DNA from: Platynereis dumerilii
Taxonomy: Eukaryota > Annelida > Polychaeta > Phyllodocida > Nereididae
Direction: 5' to 3'
DNA: 64,000 bases
NCBI GenBank assembly: GCA_026936325.1
Contig: JAPTHN010000003.1
Location: 60,539,192-60,603,191 of the forward strand
Each line of letters starts with the position of its first letter. The stretch's first letter is position 1. Made by a program: the position numbers and the translations under genes. The notes under the pieces were generated by a model, which did no database searches, was not told the origin of the DNA, and was given only the letters and a program-made list of their open reading frames with translations. Positions 45,356-57,024 of this stretch are shown piece by piece.

Positions 45356-46974
45356 ACAGCATTTTTCCAACCACCTTCCTGTTGTTCCTTTGACAAGTTT
45401 GTTTTTGACTTTCCCTTTTTCCGCAATAAATCTCTCTCGGTACTTACTAGTCTAGCCGGGTCTTGTACATATTTATAAAGTATGCGCAAACCTGCTCCGG
45501 CCGGATAATTCTCAGGCTATACAAAGTAAGTGAGCAGCACAGTGCTGTAGGTCTGGTGTAGCAGAAGCAATATCCAATTGGATAATCATGAACAAAGAAA
45601 TATAAGATGCCAATATATTTATACAATGAGGGAATAAGCAAAGTTGATCTAGGCAAAATTTTCCAAAATTAGTGAATTTAACAGATGAAGAAATGAGAAC
45701 ATCTATATGCGAAATCGATCTCTCTGTCAATTTTCACAATTTTGAGTTCAGAAGTCAGTTGATGCAGAACCAGAGACATTACTGACACATTATCTGCTTA
45801 TCAATTTTGAGAATTATAGTTTTAGGTCAAATGGTCAAAAATGGAAAAATTAACACTTTCTGAAAGTTTCTCCACTGTGTGTATATATCTGAATTATGAA
45901 CTATAACAACAGCAAACATGTTAAAAGTATAATTTTATCTTTGTTTTAATCAAACATATTGACCACCATTCTATTTTAAAGCACTTCTTTTACAAGTTAA
46001 AACATAGTCCTAAAAATTTGATTTGGTTTATCATTACCTGCTTGTAACTTGTTCATGTCAGAATGGTTTCTTCATAATTATAAAGAGGGCAACTCACTCT
46101 TACATCAGCTCACAATGTTCCACCTTGATATGAGAATCACCAAGTGAAAAATACAGATAAATGATGTAAGTCAGTGTATCTGAAAGTAAATTTACATTTG
46201 TCAACCTCATGTGGAGTTTATCACACACTTTGGAGCAGCCCTTTGCTTTGACTCGCTGTCAGTCAACAGACAACACAGTTGGACTGGCTGTGCACAGTGG
46301 AACTGGAGACCTATCAGTTTGTCAAGGTTTCACAATTTGGGATTGGAAGGTTGACCACCTGGAACTGTTATGTGGACTGTTTTTATTTGTAAGTTATGTT
46401 GTTTTCATCCCCTATGTGACATGTAAGACTTAATATGGCTCTACATGTATGTAAACTGAATACTATAGTGACTTTTAAACTTAGAAACAGTAATCTTATT
46501 TGACAAGTTCTATCCAACCTCCTATACATGTGAGATTGCAAGTTTTGCAAGTTCTGTCATATTTCGAAACTAGTGTTGTGCCGATTCCAAAAATTTTGGT
46601 TTGGTTTCGTTTTTTTTTTATTGCAACCGAAATTAAACTAAAGACAAATCTAACAACCGAAATTGGATTTTTGGTTAAGCGGTCCGGGCCACATCATTAG
46701 TCTATCTATCTATCTATCTATCTATCAATCTATCAATCTATCTATCTATCTATCTGTCTATCTCTTTATCTCTCTATATATCTTTTTAATGCTAAAGAAA
46801 TATGGACAAGAACGCTCTGTCCGAAGAGAATTTCCACCCTTCACATATCAGAGAATGAACAATACACTGACAGTGAAGCAACAACAAATTCTGACACCAT
46901 ATACTCCCAGTAGACACAGTTTCATTGGCCCATGTTTCTTTATATAACACCAAGATATAGTTTTGGTTTCCAGC
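45356..46974. repeat. Tandem duplication, unit 1 (~1.62 kb)
   Basis: Starts at ACAGCATTTTTCCAACCACC and ends at TTTTGGTTTCCAGCA, where unit 2 begins with the shared bases CAGCA. Inside are an AATAAA motif near 45425, a GTGTTGTGCCGATTCC phrase near 46573 resembling a hAT-MITE end, and an (ATCT)n run at 46697-46765. The 74-codon frame at 46209-46433 is present unchanged in unit 2 (47828-48052), as expected for such a recent duplication. It has no recognised domain. Confidence 0.9.
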
Positions 46975-48579
46975 ACAGCATTTTTCCAACCACCTTCCTG
47001 TTGTTCCTTCGACAAGTTTGTTTTTGACTTTCCCTTTTTCCGTAATAAATCTCTCACAGTACTTACTAGTCTAGTCGTGTCTTGTACATATTTATAAAGT
47101 ATGCACAAACCTGCTCTGGCCGGATAATTCCCAGACTATACAATGTAAGAGAGTAGCACAGTGCTGTAGGTCTGGTTTGGCAGCAGCAATATCCAATTGG
47201 ATAATCATGAACAAAGAAATATAAGATGCCAATATATTTATACAATGAGGGAATAAGCAAAGTTGATCTAGGCAAAATTTTCCAAAATTAGTGAATTTAA
47301 CAGATGAAGAAATGAGAACATCTATATGCGAAATCGATCTCTCTGTCAATTTTCACAATTTTGAGTTCAGAAGTCAGTTGATGCAGAACCAGAGACATTA
47401 CTGACACATTATCTGCTTATCAATTTTGAGAATTATAGTTTTAGGTCAAATGGTCAAAAATGGAAAAATTAACACTTTCTGAAAGTTTCTCCACTGTGTG
47501 TATATATCTGAATTATGAACTATAACAACAGCAAACATGTTAAAAGTATAATTTCATCTTTGTTTTAATCAAACATATTGACCACCATTCTATTTTAAAG
47601 CACTTCTTTTACAAGTTAAAACATAGTCCTAAAAATTTGATTTGGTTTATCATTACCTGCTTGTAACTTGTTCATGTCAGAATGGTTTCTTCATAATTAT
47701 AAAGAGGGCAACTCACTCTTACATCAGCTCACAATGTTCCACCTTGATATGAGAATCACCAAGTGAAAAATACAGATAAATGATGTAAGTCAGTGTATCT
47801 GAAAGTAAATTTACATTTGTCAACCTCATGTGGAGTTTATCACACACTTTGGAGCAGCCCTTTGCTTTGACTCGCTGTCAGTCAACAGACAACACAGTTG
47901 GACTGGCTGTGCACAGTGGAACTGGAGACCTATCAGTTTGTCAAGGTTTCACAATTTGGGATTGGAAGGTTGACCACCTGGAACTGTTATGTGGACTGTT
48001 TTTATTTGTAAGTTATGTTGTTTTCATCCCCTATGTGACATGTAAGACTTAATATGGCTCTACATGTATGTAAACTGAATACTATAGTGACTTTTAAACT
48101 TAGAAACAGTAATCTTATTTGACAAGTTCTATCCAACCTCCTATACATGTGAGATTGCAAGTTTTGCAAGTTCTGTCATATTTCGAAACTAGTGTTGTGC
48201 CGATTCCAAAAATTTTGGTTTGGTTTCGGTTTTTTTTTATTGCAACCGAAATTAAACTAAAGACAAATCTAACAACCGAAATTGGATTTTTGGTTAAGCG
48301 GTCCGGGCCACATCATTAGTCCATCTATCTATCTATCTATCTATCAATCTATCTATCTATCTATCTATCTCTTTATCTCTCTATATATCTTTTTAATGCT
48401 AAAATATGGACAAGAACGCTCTGTCCGAAGAGAATTTCCACCCTTCACATATCAGAGAATGAACAATACACTGACAGTGAAGCAACAACAAATTCTGACA
48501 CCATATACTCCCAGTAGACACAGTTTCATTGGCCCATGTTTCTTTATATAACACCAAGATATAGTTTTGGTTTCCAGCA
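46975..48579. repeat. Tandem duplication, unit 2 (~1.60 kb)
   Basis: Head-to-tail copy of 45356-46974, offset 1619 bp at the start and 1604 bp at the end because its ATCT run (48318-48375) is shorter. By eye the first ~215 bp differ at about 17 positions. The next ~1.1 kb, up to the ATCT run, differ at about two or three, and the final ~180 bp show a small indel only. Confidence 0.9.
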
Positions 48580-50104
48580 ATCTTGTGTGTCTGCCAATTC
48601 CTGCAGAGTTTCTGACCACTTTGGCCATTATTTACTGGCCCACCTTCCTCAGCCTAACTTGCAGCCTAGCCAAGCAACAGGTGTCCCGTTCTACTGTATC
48701 ATTCCTCTGCAGGCTCTCCTTTGCCTCTGCAGGCAGTGGTTGGATGCAGGCAAATATCCCTTCTCAGTGTACTGTCCACAATTCCTCCTAGGTGTAACTT
48801 GTCCTCTTTGATATGTTTGTTTTCAGTTCTAAGTATAGTATAGTGTCATGAGGTAAAGCATTATTTCGTTGTTTGTGGTAGTTATTTGTTACAGAAAAAC
48901 TTCATGATTTGTTCCAAAACTTCTTTTGTTTGGATTCTTCTAAACTCTCTCTTGGTGTCAAAACTTTTTTCATGCACCTAACTCAAGGTTTACAAGTGTC
49001 AAACGCAGTCTGGATTGCCACTCTTCTTTACTGGAAAAATCATCTACTAAATACATTCAGGTTCAGAAAGTCAAGTGCAGTCCTCAGAGCAAGTTCTCGT
49101 TAAAAACATTGATCGCAAGGGAAAAACGCAGAGCCGAAGAAAACAAACATCTATTCCTTCTTTTCATTGAGCAGAACAAAAGTCTATTACTACTTTTTAT
49201 GAAAATGATATAAATCACAATCAAACTAACTGCAGCCAACATCAAGTCTATGTACCTGCTGAGGATTCCCAATCCAGCTTCCATATTCGCCATAACTGAA
49301 ATCCGCACAAAAGCTTGAAACTATAAATAGAGAGAGAGAGCCTATTCAGAAATGCACCTAATTTAACAATAAGTTGAACATAATTCATAGTAAATGAAAC
49401 ATTACCAATATCAGGTTCTGATGAATGCATCAAATAGTCGCTGTAACTAAACAAGAAATATTCGCCTTGCATTTTTCGAAGAACTCCACTATCTTTTAAG
49501 ACATACATGTTGCAAAGCCTTACCATCAGGATGAACACAGAAGAATGCATTATGATTACAAGACTACAAGTATTTTCATGTGTATGGAACTGAAGGCCTG
49601 TATGTGTGTTGGATAAACAGAGACTGAGCCTGTCTGACTTCATTATTTTAGGGTAGGCCTACAGGTATTACAATACTAAGAGCACAGATTTATGAGTCAA
49701 TCGAAGCTAATTGAAATATACAAACATTGTGTTTCTTTGGCCCCTTATCTTATCAATGACTGCGGATTTGTAACATGCTACATTAACAACAAATTTCTGG
49801 CTTATGTACACATCAAACATATACAAAGGGAGATCCATGTCAAAGGGTGGAAGGAGAAAATAAACTGGGTTGGTTGGTTGGTTAGCTGGCAAAAGCCTGG
49901 CATGCTGCATGGTCAGGGAAGGAGCCAGGAAGGAAGCAGAAATAGAATAATGAAGGGACAGGGTTAGCCTGAGAGGTTGGCTGATTCACTGAGGATGAAT
50001 TGACAAGGTCTGTAGCTCCTTTCAAAGTCCAATCAAAGAATGCAAAGATTGCTGTTCCTCTATATTTGCAAGAAAACTAAAAATATTATCTTCAGCCAAT
50101 TCAA
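48580..50104. other. No recognised feature
   Basis: No gene or repeat family recognised; a GA run lies at 49329-49340 and GGTTGGTTGGTTGG at 49870-49883. Confidence 0.35.
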
Positions 50105-50520
50105 ATTAACAGAAGTTCTCCTTGAAGAAATCCTCCACATCTTATAACTAATACGACATTTTCCTTTAAGAAATCCTCCTTCTAACTAATAAATTTTTCT
50201 TCAAGAAATCCTCCACATCTTCTAACCGATAGAAGTTTTCCTTCAGAAATGCTCCACATCTTCTAACTAATAGAAGTTTTCCTTAAGAATCCTCCATATC
50301 TCCTAACTAATACAAAGTTTTCCTTCAAGAAATTCTCCACATCTTCTAACTTATAGAAGTTTTCCTTCAAGAAATTATCCACATCTTCTAACAATAGAAG
50401 TTTTCCTTCAAGAAATCCTCCGCATCTTCTAACTTATAGAAGTTTTCCTTCAAGAAATCCTGCACATCTTCTAACTTATATAAAAAGTTGTCTTTCAAGA
50501 AATCACCCAGATCTTCCAGC
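50105..50520. repeat. ~42-bp minisatellite, about 10 units
   Basis: Units follow GAAGTTTTCCTTCAAGAAAT then CCTCCACATCTTCTAACTTATA, with single-base and small-gap variation. Read on the minus strand, the three units nearest 50520 share one open frame giving YKLEDVQDFLKENF-like 14-residue repeats. A one-base shorter unit then breaks the frame, so a coding role is unlikely. AT-rich purine/pyrimidine asymmetry is strong. Confidence 0.9.
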
Positions 50521-51524
50521 TAACAGAAGGAATGGGGAATGGCTGGGGGTAAGTGGTAGGTCCATGGCAGGAGAGGAGACAGCCTCAGACAGGGCCAATA
50601 GATGGCAAACCAAGCAGGTATGGGAGCCCACAAGACACCATAATTCAAAGCAAAAGAATGCTGGGCAAAAAGGAAAAGTGCTTCAAGCTGCAAAGGTCTG
50701 TGTTTCTGTGCCAAAGGGCAATATCAGAACACAGAGGGCAATATACTGCAATTCTGAGGTGAACTTGGTTGTTAAGTAATTAGTGTGCAAGTTGGCCATC
50801 ATTGGACCCATCAGAGCACCAACATCAAACTTAGAAGCAATGCTTTTTGAATGTCATTAAAACAACTGATTGTCTGAAAACCCGATCATAATCTAGACAC
50901 ATATTTTTCTTGAAGTAAGTTCTGACATGGGAAATGTACAATAAAAATTTTTTTTTGGATTTTCCATGCAATCATGCAGTTGTGCAGATGGTATTTGAAC
51001 AAGTATGCAACAAACATAAACATTTATTTGTCAGATCATCAACTAACTTTATTCCTTTATGTCTCTTGACCACAAAGCCAAAACTGCAAAGTAAGGTAAA
51101 AGTTGCTTCCAAAATTCCAAAAAGGCAAGTTGGTTATGTCGACTTTTTTTCTTTCAGTTTGACAAGCCACTATTTCTAGATTATAATAGAATCAGTCTCT
51201 TGGAGCCTAGAAAGGTTTAATTTTACTTCTGCTTCATACTCCTGTTTTCCAGACCTGTTCAAGAACCAATTCTGCAAGACTCAAGAGCAATGCAACTTGC
51301 ACATTCAAACACAACATGTCTCAAACCCCATATCTCTAAAAAATAGTCTCTCCCAGAAATAGCTGAGCTACAGCAGGTAGCTGCCTGGAGAGGTTGGTTG
51401 AGAGACTCAATAAGTTGGTGGTCCTCTTCCGAGTAGACCGATCCAATGGTTGGTTATTTTCAGAGGCGGCGGAGCTGGGGGGGCCCCAGGGGCAACGTGC
51501 CGGTTCATCTCACCCCACTTTAGG
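50521..51524. other. No recognised feature
   Basis: No gene or repeat family recognised; short frames at 50553-50779 and 50934-51179 have no recognised domains. Confidence 0.35.
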
Positions 51525-51860
51525 TTATTGGGTGGAGTCTGAGTCCAAATCTGATTTCAGGTCGAATCGTGGTTAAAAAATCAATCTACTGACTCCTGAC
51601 TCCCAAACATTTGGAACAATGTGAACTTGCATTCAAAATTTAATTTTCTATGTATTCGACAAAATTATTTAGTAACATTGTGGAATTATATATTTTTTCA
51701 GCTAACAATGTAATATTTGTGTCCATAATCCGATGAGAGGAGTCGGGAGTCGGATCTCAGGAGACCTACAGAATCGGAGCCGTCTTTCGGGAAGCTAAAG
51801 GAGTCGAGAAGTCAGAGTTTGTCCACTTCCTACCCGCGACTCCAAAGTTACGCACTCTGA
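51525..51860. repeat. GAGTCGGAGT-rich repeat, copy 2
   Basis: GGGTGGAGTCTGAGTCC opens it and GGAGTCGGGAGTCGGATCTC and CAGGAGACCTACAGAATCGG follow the AT-rich centre. It closes with GCGACTCCAAAGTTACGCAC in the opposite sense. The layout matches 34818-35215, with the missing inverted end apparently present here. Confidence 0.45.
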
Positions 51861-51914
51861 CAAATAAATCTCATTTAAAAACCCTGATTTGTTGTTGGGC
51901 TTGTCCTCCATATC

Positions 51915-52054
51915 AATGATATCATTGAAATTAGGTTTGTGGAAATACCATGAAGCTATATTTTCATGAATGCTACAGATTTATGGCTAAACCAAATTTC
52001 TATGAAAAAAAGCAATATTTCAAAAAACCAATTTGTTCTAAATTAGTTAGAGTG
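51915..52054. mobile_element. Diverged MITE-B relative
   Basis: The right end AAATTAGTTAGAGTG followed by TGTA and the motif CAAAAAACCAATTTGTTCTA match the right arm of MITE-B. The left part instead matches 23826-23950 (GGAAATACCATGAAGCTAT, TCATGAATGCTACAG). It represents an older or sister subfamily. Confidence 0.5.
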
Positions 52055-52515
52055 TGTACAAGACAACACACCTTGACACAGCCAGCTCTTCGGTCTCATT
52101 CTAGTTCACATGTGGCTCCTATCCTGCAAGGAACTCCCTCTTGATTTATCCAGCACTTTATACTCCACAAACATGTTTTTATACTCCAGGCAGAGGGAGG
52201 AACCTATACCCAAGGAATTAATAATAAGCATCTTCTTACACCTCAAAGAATTAATAATAAGGCTGTAAAAAGGGAGGAAAACTGTCCCAGTCTATAAAGA
52301 AATGCATAAAGCAACCAAAAACATTGGTTTATTACTTCCAACTATCTTGGTTAGTGCAGTAATAGTGCTCCAAGAAATTGTTCTGTCATTTATTTGTGTG
52401 TTGTAGAAAATTTTAGCATTACCTGCCCTAAAAAGTAGGAGCTCATTTGGTTTGCATGTAATTTATGGATGGTACCACTGCTCATAAGCCTTTTCAGTGC
52501 CTCAATGCACAAGAG
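52055..52515. other. No recognised feature
   Basis: AAAGAATTAATAATAA occurs twice near 52216 and 52245; otherwise nothing recognised. Confidence 0.35.
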
Positions 52516-52855
52516 TTCAGTCAGTCAGTGAGTCAGTAATTAATCAGTCACATAAATCAGTCATTCAGACAGAAATCAGTTATTCAATCAGTCAGCTAGT
52601 CAGCTAGTCACCAACTAACTAATCAGCCAGTCAGTCAGTCAGTCAATTCATCAGCCAGTCAATCATCCCGTGATTCCAGTCAGTCAGTCAATCAGTCATT
52701 GCGTCAGTCATTCAGTCATTCAGTCATTCAGTCATTTAGTCATTCAGTCAGTAATTAGTCAGTAATTAGTCTGTCAGTCAGCTAGCCAATAAGTCAGTCA
52801 ATAAACCATTCAGCCAGTCAGTCAGCTGGTCAGTCACCAGCTAATCAGTCAGACG
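52516..52855. repeat. Degenerate (CAGT)n satellite
   Basis: About 340 bp of CAGT units mixed with CATT, CACC, TAGT and AATC variants (for example CAGTCATTCAGTCATTCAGT around 52700). Heavy decay implies an old array. Confidence 0.9.
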
Positions 52856-52871
52856 GTCGCAATCTCAGACC

Positions 52872-52926
52872 ACCTATCTATCTGTCTATATATCTGTCTA
52901 TCTGTCTATCTACCTGTGTATCTATC
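52872..52926. repeat. (TATCTGTC)n microsatellite
   Basis: Alternating TATC and TGTC units just after the CAGT array; no SINE-1 body adjoins it. Confidence 0.8.
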
Positions 52927-53837
52927 CTTAACTCTGATATGAGGACACATGCCGGAGCAATTCATTCAAATAGACACATGCCAATACTGTAGTGTGGGGG
53001 ATCCAGCAGTCAAATTCCTTCACAATGGATGAGTAACAATATGGCGTTTGGAAGTCAGTACCTTGCAATTAACTGCTTTTGTTTGCAACAATGGGATTAT
53101 ATTGAATGTGGTTAGAATACACAAAAGATCTCCATGTTCCTTTTTTTCCTCCTATTTTCCAATAACCAATATTGCTGATTAGTGCCCCAACCCCCTGAAC
53201 ATAATAGCCAATCATAATTATCTGTACAGAAATAACACCACAGAGGCCTGATGTAAATGAGAGGGGGTCAATACCTGCCATTCATAGGCACACATCCTAT
53301 ACACCACCTGGGCAAGCACTGTTACCCCACCTGGATCCATGAAGGGGCAAGACTCTACGGCAGTTCGTGAAAATGAATTAATCAACGTTTGTTTGGGCAG
53401 GTGTGGTGTATTGGCATGGATCCCAAAATACTCCAGAACATTATCCGAACGTTCTCCAAATATCTGTCAATGCATTGCATTGCATGGGCTCCTATTGTTC
53501 GACTAATGATTAGGGTGATCCAAATATGATCAGACGTAATTACTCTACAATTAATTAATTGGTTGTCCCTTTGAAAAGTGTTTGTGCCAAGGCAATGAAA
53601 TATCCCACACACAAACGGGTAATTGCAGTCGAAGAAATATAAATGACACCTTTCCGCTGTCAGGTGATGGTGTTGTCAGTTACTTGAAATGAAGGGCCTA
53701 TCTTTCACACTTTATGACTAGACAGAAGACCGATATAGGCCTTCGACTTCAAGTCATGATGCAAAGGTGCCCTTTGGCAGAGATGTTCCTTGGGTAAAAA
53801 AAAAGGATTTTATCCTGAGACACACACTATATATCTC
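52927..53837. other. No recognised feature
   Basis: No gene or repeat family recognised in about 900 bp. Confidence 0.35.
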
Positions 53838-54042
53838 AGATTCAAGATGGCTGCCGGCAGCCATTTTGAATTTTGCCGTAAATCTCACAAGTTTACTAAG
53901 TTTGATCACAAATTGAAGTGTGACACATCAATTTCAGCCAAAATAAGTGTGCCAAGGCCTTTGGAATAGTAATTTCTATAATATAATGAATTTCAAGATG
54001 GCCAATGGCTGCCATTTTGAATTTGGGTGGCCAAGATCAACC

Positions 54043-54097
<55 letters not shown>

Positions 54098-54560
54098 TGG
54101 TAAGTGCAGCCCTCTAAGCCCAGTTCTGGGCGCTCACGAGGTTTGATTGATGAGATGAGAGAGAGAGCAGGAGTCCTCAACATGTTACACATTTACCCCA
54201 TGTGAGGGATCTTTTACTTGTCCAGCACAGACACTGATACAAGGGGCTGCCAATGTAACATCTCATCCAAACGACATCCAGCTGGGATTTTGCTCATGAA
54301 GGTACACTGAAAATGTTGGGTTCCCCATCCGGGGTTTGAACCCATGCAGGCAAAGACCTTCAGCGGAACAGGCGGGGACCTTAACCACAACACCACCCAG
54401 CTGGGTAAAGTTCAGGATGAATTCAGGTTATCATGCAAATCTCCTCTTCAGAATGAAAGTACATTAGGTCAATACTAATTTTAAAGGTTTAACCCCAAAA
54501 CACATGTATGATCAAAATTTCAAAGGTGGCTGCCAGCAGCCATATGTAGTTGATTTTGTA
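53838..54560. repeat. ATGGCTGCC-type repeat interrupted by SINE-1
   Basis: TTCAAGATGGCTGCCGGCAG (with a perfect 18-bp palindrome ATGGCTGCCGGCAGCCAT at 53847-53864) is followed by related motifs. These are TTCAAGATGGCCAATGGCTG at about 53992 and TTTCAAAGGTGGCTGCCAGC at about 54518. The third motif lies beyond the SINE-1 insertion at 54043-54404. The layout suggests one older repeat split by the SINE. Confidence 0.55.
54043..54404 (-). mobile_element. SINE-1 copy, full length
   Basis: A GATA tail at 54043-54098, the complete body, and at the right the tRNA-like head read on the minus strand. The B box is GGGTTCAAACCCCGG and the A box GTGGTGTTGTGGTTAAGG. Together with 32189-32519 it defines the family consensus. 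It is inserted into an ATGGCTGCC-type repeat. Confidence 0.88.
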
Positions 54561-55088
54561 GATTTGTGTGTTCCATAAGTTATTTATTGCAACAACGACT
54601 GCATCACTATTTACTCTCTGTAAATTATACATGTATATAATTATAACATTACATCATGCATGGACAGTGAAGTAATCATCTTCATTTTCTTAACTGTAAC
54701 ACAAATTTGCCTAAGATGACAACAAGTTGATTGTTAAAACCATAAAAGCGCCAAACTATAAAGAAATTAAACAATTCGCCATTTTATTGACTTTTAGGGA
54801 GAGGTTATTTCCAGGAAAAATACTCGCAAGAAATCTTGTATTTGTGATTTACAATTAAAATATACTTTAATCTGATAAAATTGGCATATATAAAATAGAA
54901 GCAAACTAATTATTATATCGGATATCAGTCGGATATGTATTAAAAAAATCCAGAGCAATTTTCTTTATGACTTGTAAAAAGTAATTCTTGATAAGGGTGC
55001 TGTCACTTTCACAAACTATCGTAGCTTTTGGAATATAAACTGTATAGTGGTTTGCAACTGTAAAAATACATTTGATAGAACTTCTGAG
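54561..55088. other. No recognised feature
   Basis: AT-rich; nothing recognised. Confidence 0.35.
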
Positions 55089-55452
55089 CCAGAAAATTGT
55101 ATATATGCAAAAAGAGTGGACTGCCACACTGCGAAAATGGCACTTCATGACTCATGATAGCTGATGAAGTGTCATCTTCTCTGCTTTCAACATGGGAAAC
55201 ATAGAGGCTGTTTGATTAGTCATGATCAAGAGAAGGTCATTTGATTTGCAATAACTGATTTTAGAGAAAAAAAACAGATGCGTATTCATTTTGTTGGCCT
55301 GTCACCAACAAGCAGGATTAGTCTCCTTAAATCAAAATTAACATTGAAAGTATTGGATTTGACCGATCATGACAAATCATCAGCATGATAATACACAAAG
55401 TGCCATTTTCACAGTGTAGCAGTCCACTCTTTTTGCATATCAAATTTCCTGG
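55089..55452. repeat. 364-bp inverted-repeat element with ~56-bp arms
   Basis: The left arm (55089-55145) contains TATGCAAAAAGAGTGGACTG and GAAAATGGCACTT; the right arm (55396-55452) is its complement with about six mismatches. Weaker complementarity continues inward (CATGATAGCTGATGA and TCATCAGCATGATAA). No clear flanking duplication, no coding capacity. Confidence 0.8.
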
Positions 55453-56955
55453 CTGTAATCAACATTATAAATACGAATAGTAAAGAATTTGTTTTCTTTC
55501 GACCATCGGTGATGCGGTATCAATTTTTGGGCCTGATCACAGGGCCTGGCTCCAAAGAAATTTAAAACAATAAAAACTTACCTGACGTTTTCTTCCATGA
55601 TGGACATTTGATAAGTCTCTGAGACAAGACAAATTTTTCTTTTCATCAGTTTGGATGATTTTCTTTCACAGAAAATAAGCTGCAGTGTTAAAGTCCATGA
55701 ACTTCACAAAAATGATGGACAATTAGCAGAACTTTCAGTGACAGGATAAATTAAAATTAGCTAGTATGATGTATAATAAGAGAGCTAATGTCACAATTCA
55801 GTCACATGAATTATGTCTGATAAGTCTAGGACATAATGAGCCGGATAATCCTGGATATTTTAATGTTTTTAAAGGAAACCACAGTTAAAAAGAGCCGCCA
55901 GAGTGTGCATCCCAGATATAAAGGCTCATAATTTCATAAAACCTTAGGCTCAGAGAGATGCACAGGTTGTGTAGCAAAAGACGACACAGCAGTCCAATGT
56001 TGAAGACTGAACATGACTAATCCAAATTGGGACTTGAAGTCAAAAATTTTAAAAAAGAATTTCCAGAAACAAATTTAATCCAGAAAATATTTAATGTCTG
56101 TTATTATATATTACAATAATTAATTTGGAATGTTCAGCTTCCGTATTGTGTTTCTATACAAAATATAAATAGCTTGTTTGTCAAAATAATTGTCAATATC
56201 TGTGACAACGAGATTATTTTCTCAACAATATTGTTGTTTCACACATAATCATCCCAAAAGACAAGTCCTGGCAAATGTCTGGGTGAAAAAATAAATTATG
56301 TAAATATAATTAATAACCAATCAATGATTTTGATACATGTAGTGCATCCAGAAGATATGAAAAGACTGATTCGAGGCAGAGTAAGCAGGAGAACCAGGAG
56401 TATTGTTGGCAAGATATAAGATATTTTTATTTAGGATTTTACAATAAGCACTGGGAGACCTTGGCCAGTACTCTTGGTGCAAAATTCCAAATAAACGACC
56501 CTTTTTTGGCACTTCTGGCAGTAACTGGCATCCCTATCTTGATAGTAGCGATTCCCTCCCTCCATACCATTGTTTAAGCAGCAGAGTGGCAAAAAATACT
56601 CATATCTCGTTACCTTTAGTTTGTTTTTAAATTGTTTTGGTATTTTTTTTCGTTATCAGTTTCTTTCCTGGTGATTTTTTCTTCCCTCAAAACTGTTTTC
56701 ACTCATTCAAGGCCATATATCACCCACTCACTTATGATACCAGTTCAATTTCTCACTACTCAGTGATGATCTTCAACACAACATTTATTTTTAATTTCCT
56801 TTTTATAATTTGTGAAGGTTTTTTTTTAAACAGCTCATTACAATGCAGATATAAACATGTAGGCCCTGGACATTTTGCAGAATTTGAACAGAACAAAATT
56901 GATGCATTGACCAGTGACGTACTGAACAATTGCAGCTGACTGAATTAAAAAACAT
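55453..56955. other. No recognised feature
   Basis: About 1.5 kb of AT-rich sequence; no gene or repeat family recognised. Confidence 0.35.
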
Positions 56956-56958
56956 GAG

Positions 56959-57024
56959 TGGCCAGAACTGGACTTAGATGGCTGCACTTACCATTCTATC
57001 TGTTTATAGAATCTATCTATATAC
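56959..57024 (+). mobile_element. SINE-1 3' fragment
   Basis: GCCAGAACTGGACTTAGATG and GCTGCACTTACCATTCTATC are the last part of the SINE-1 body with a short ATCT tail. The rest is missing. Confidence 0.7.

Noticed and set aside
46209-46433. 74-codon frame repeated identically at 47828-48052, possible duplicated gene
   Set aside because: Identity is explained by the very recent tandem duplication, not by selection; there is no recognised domain or splice context.
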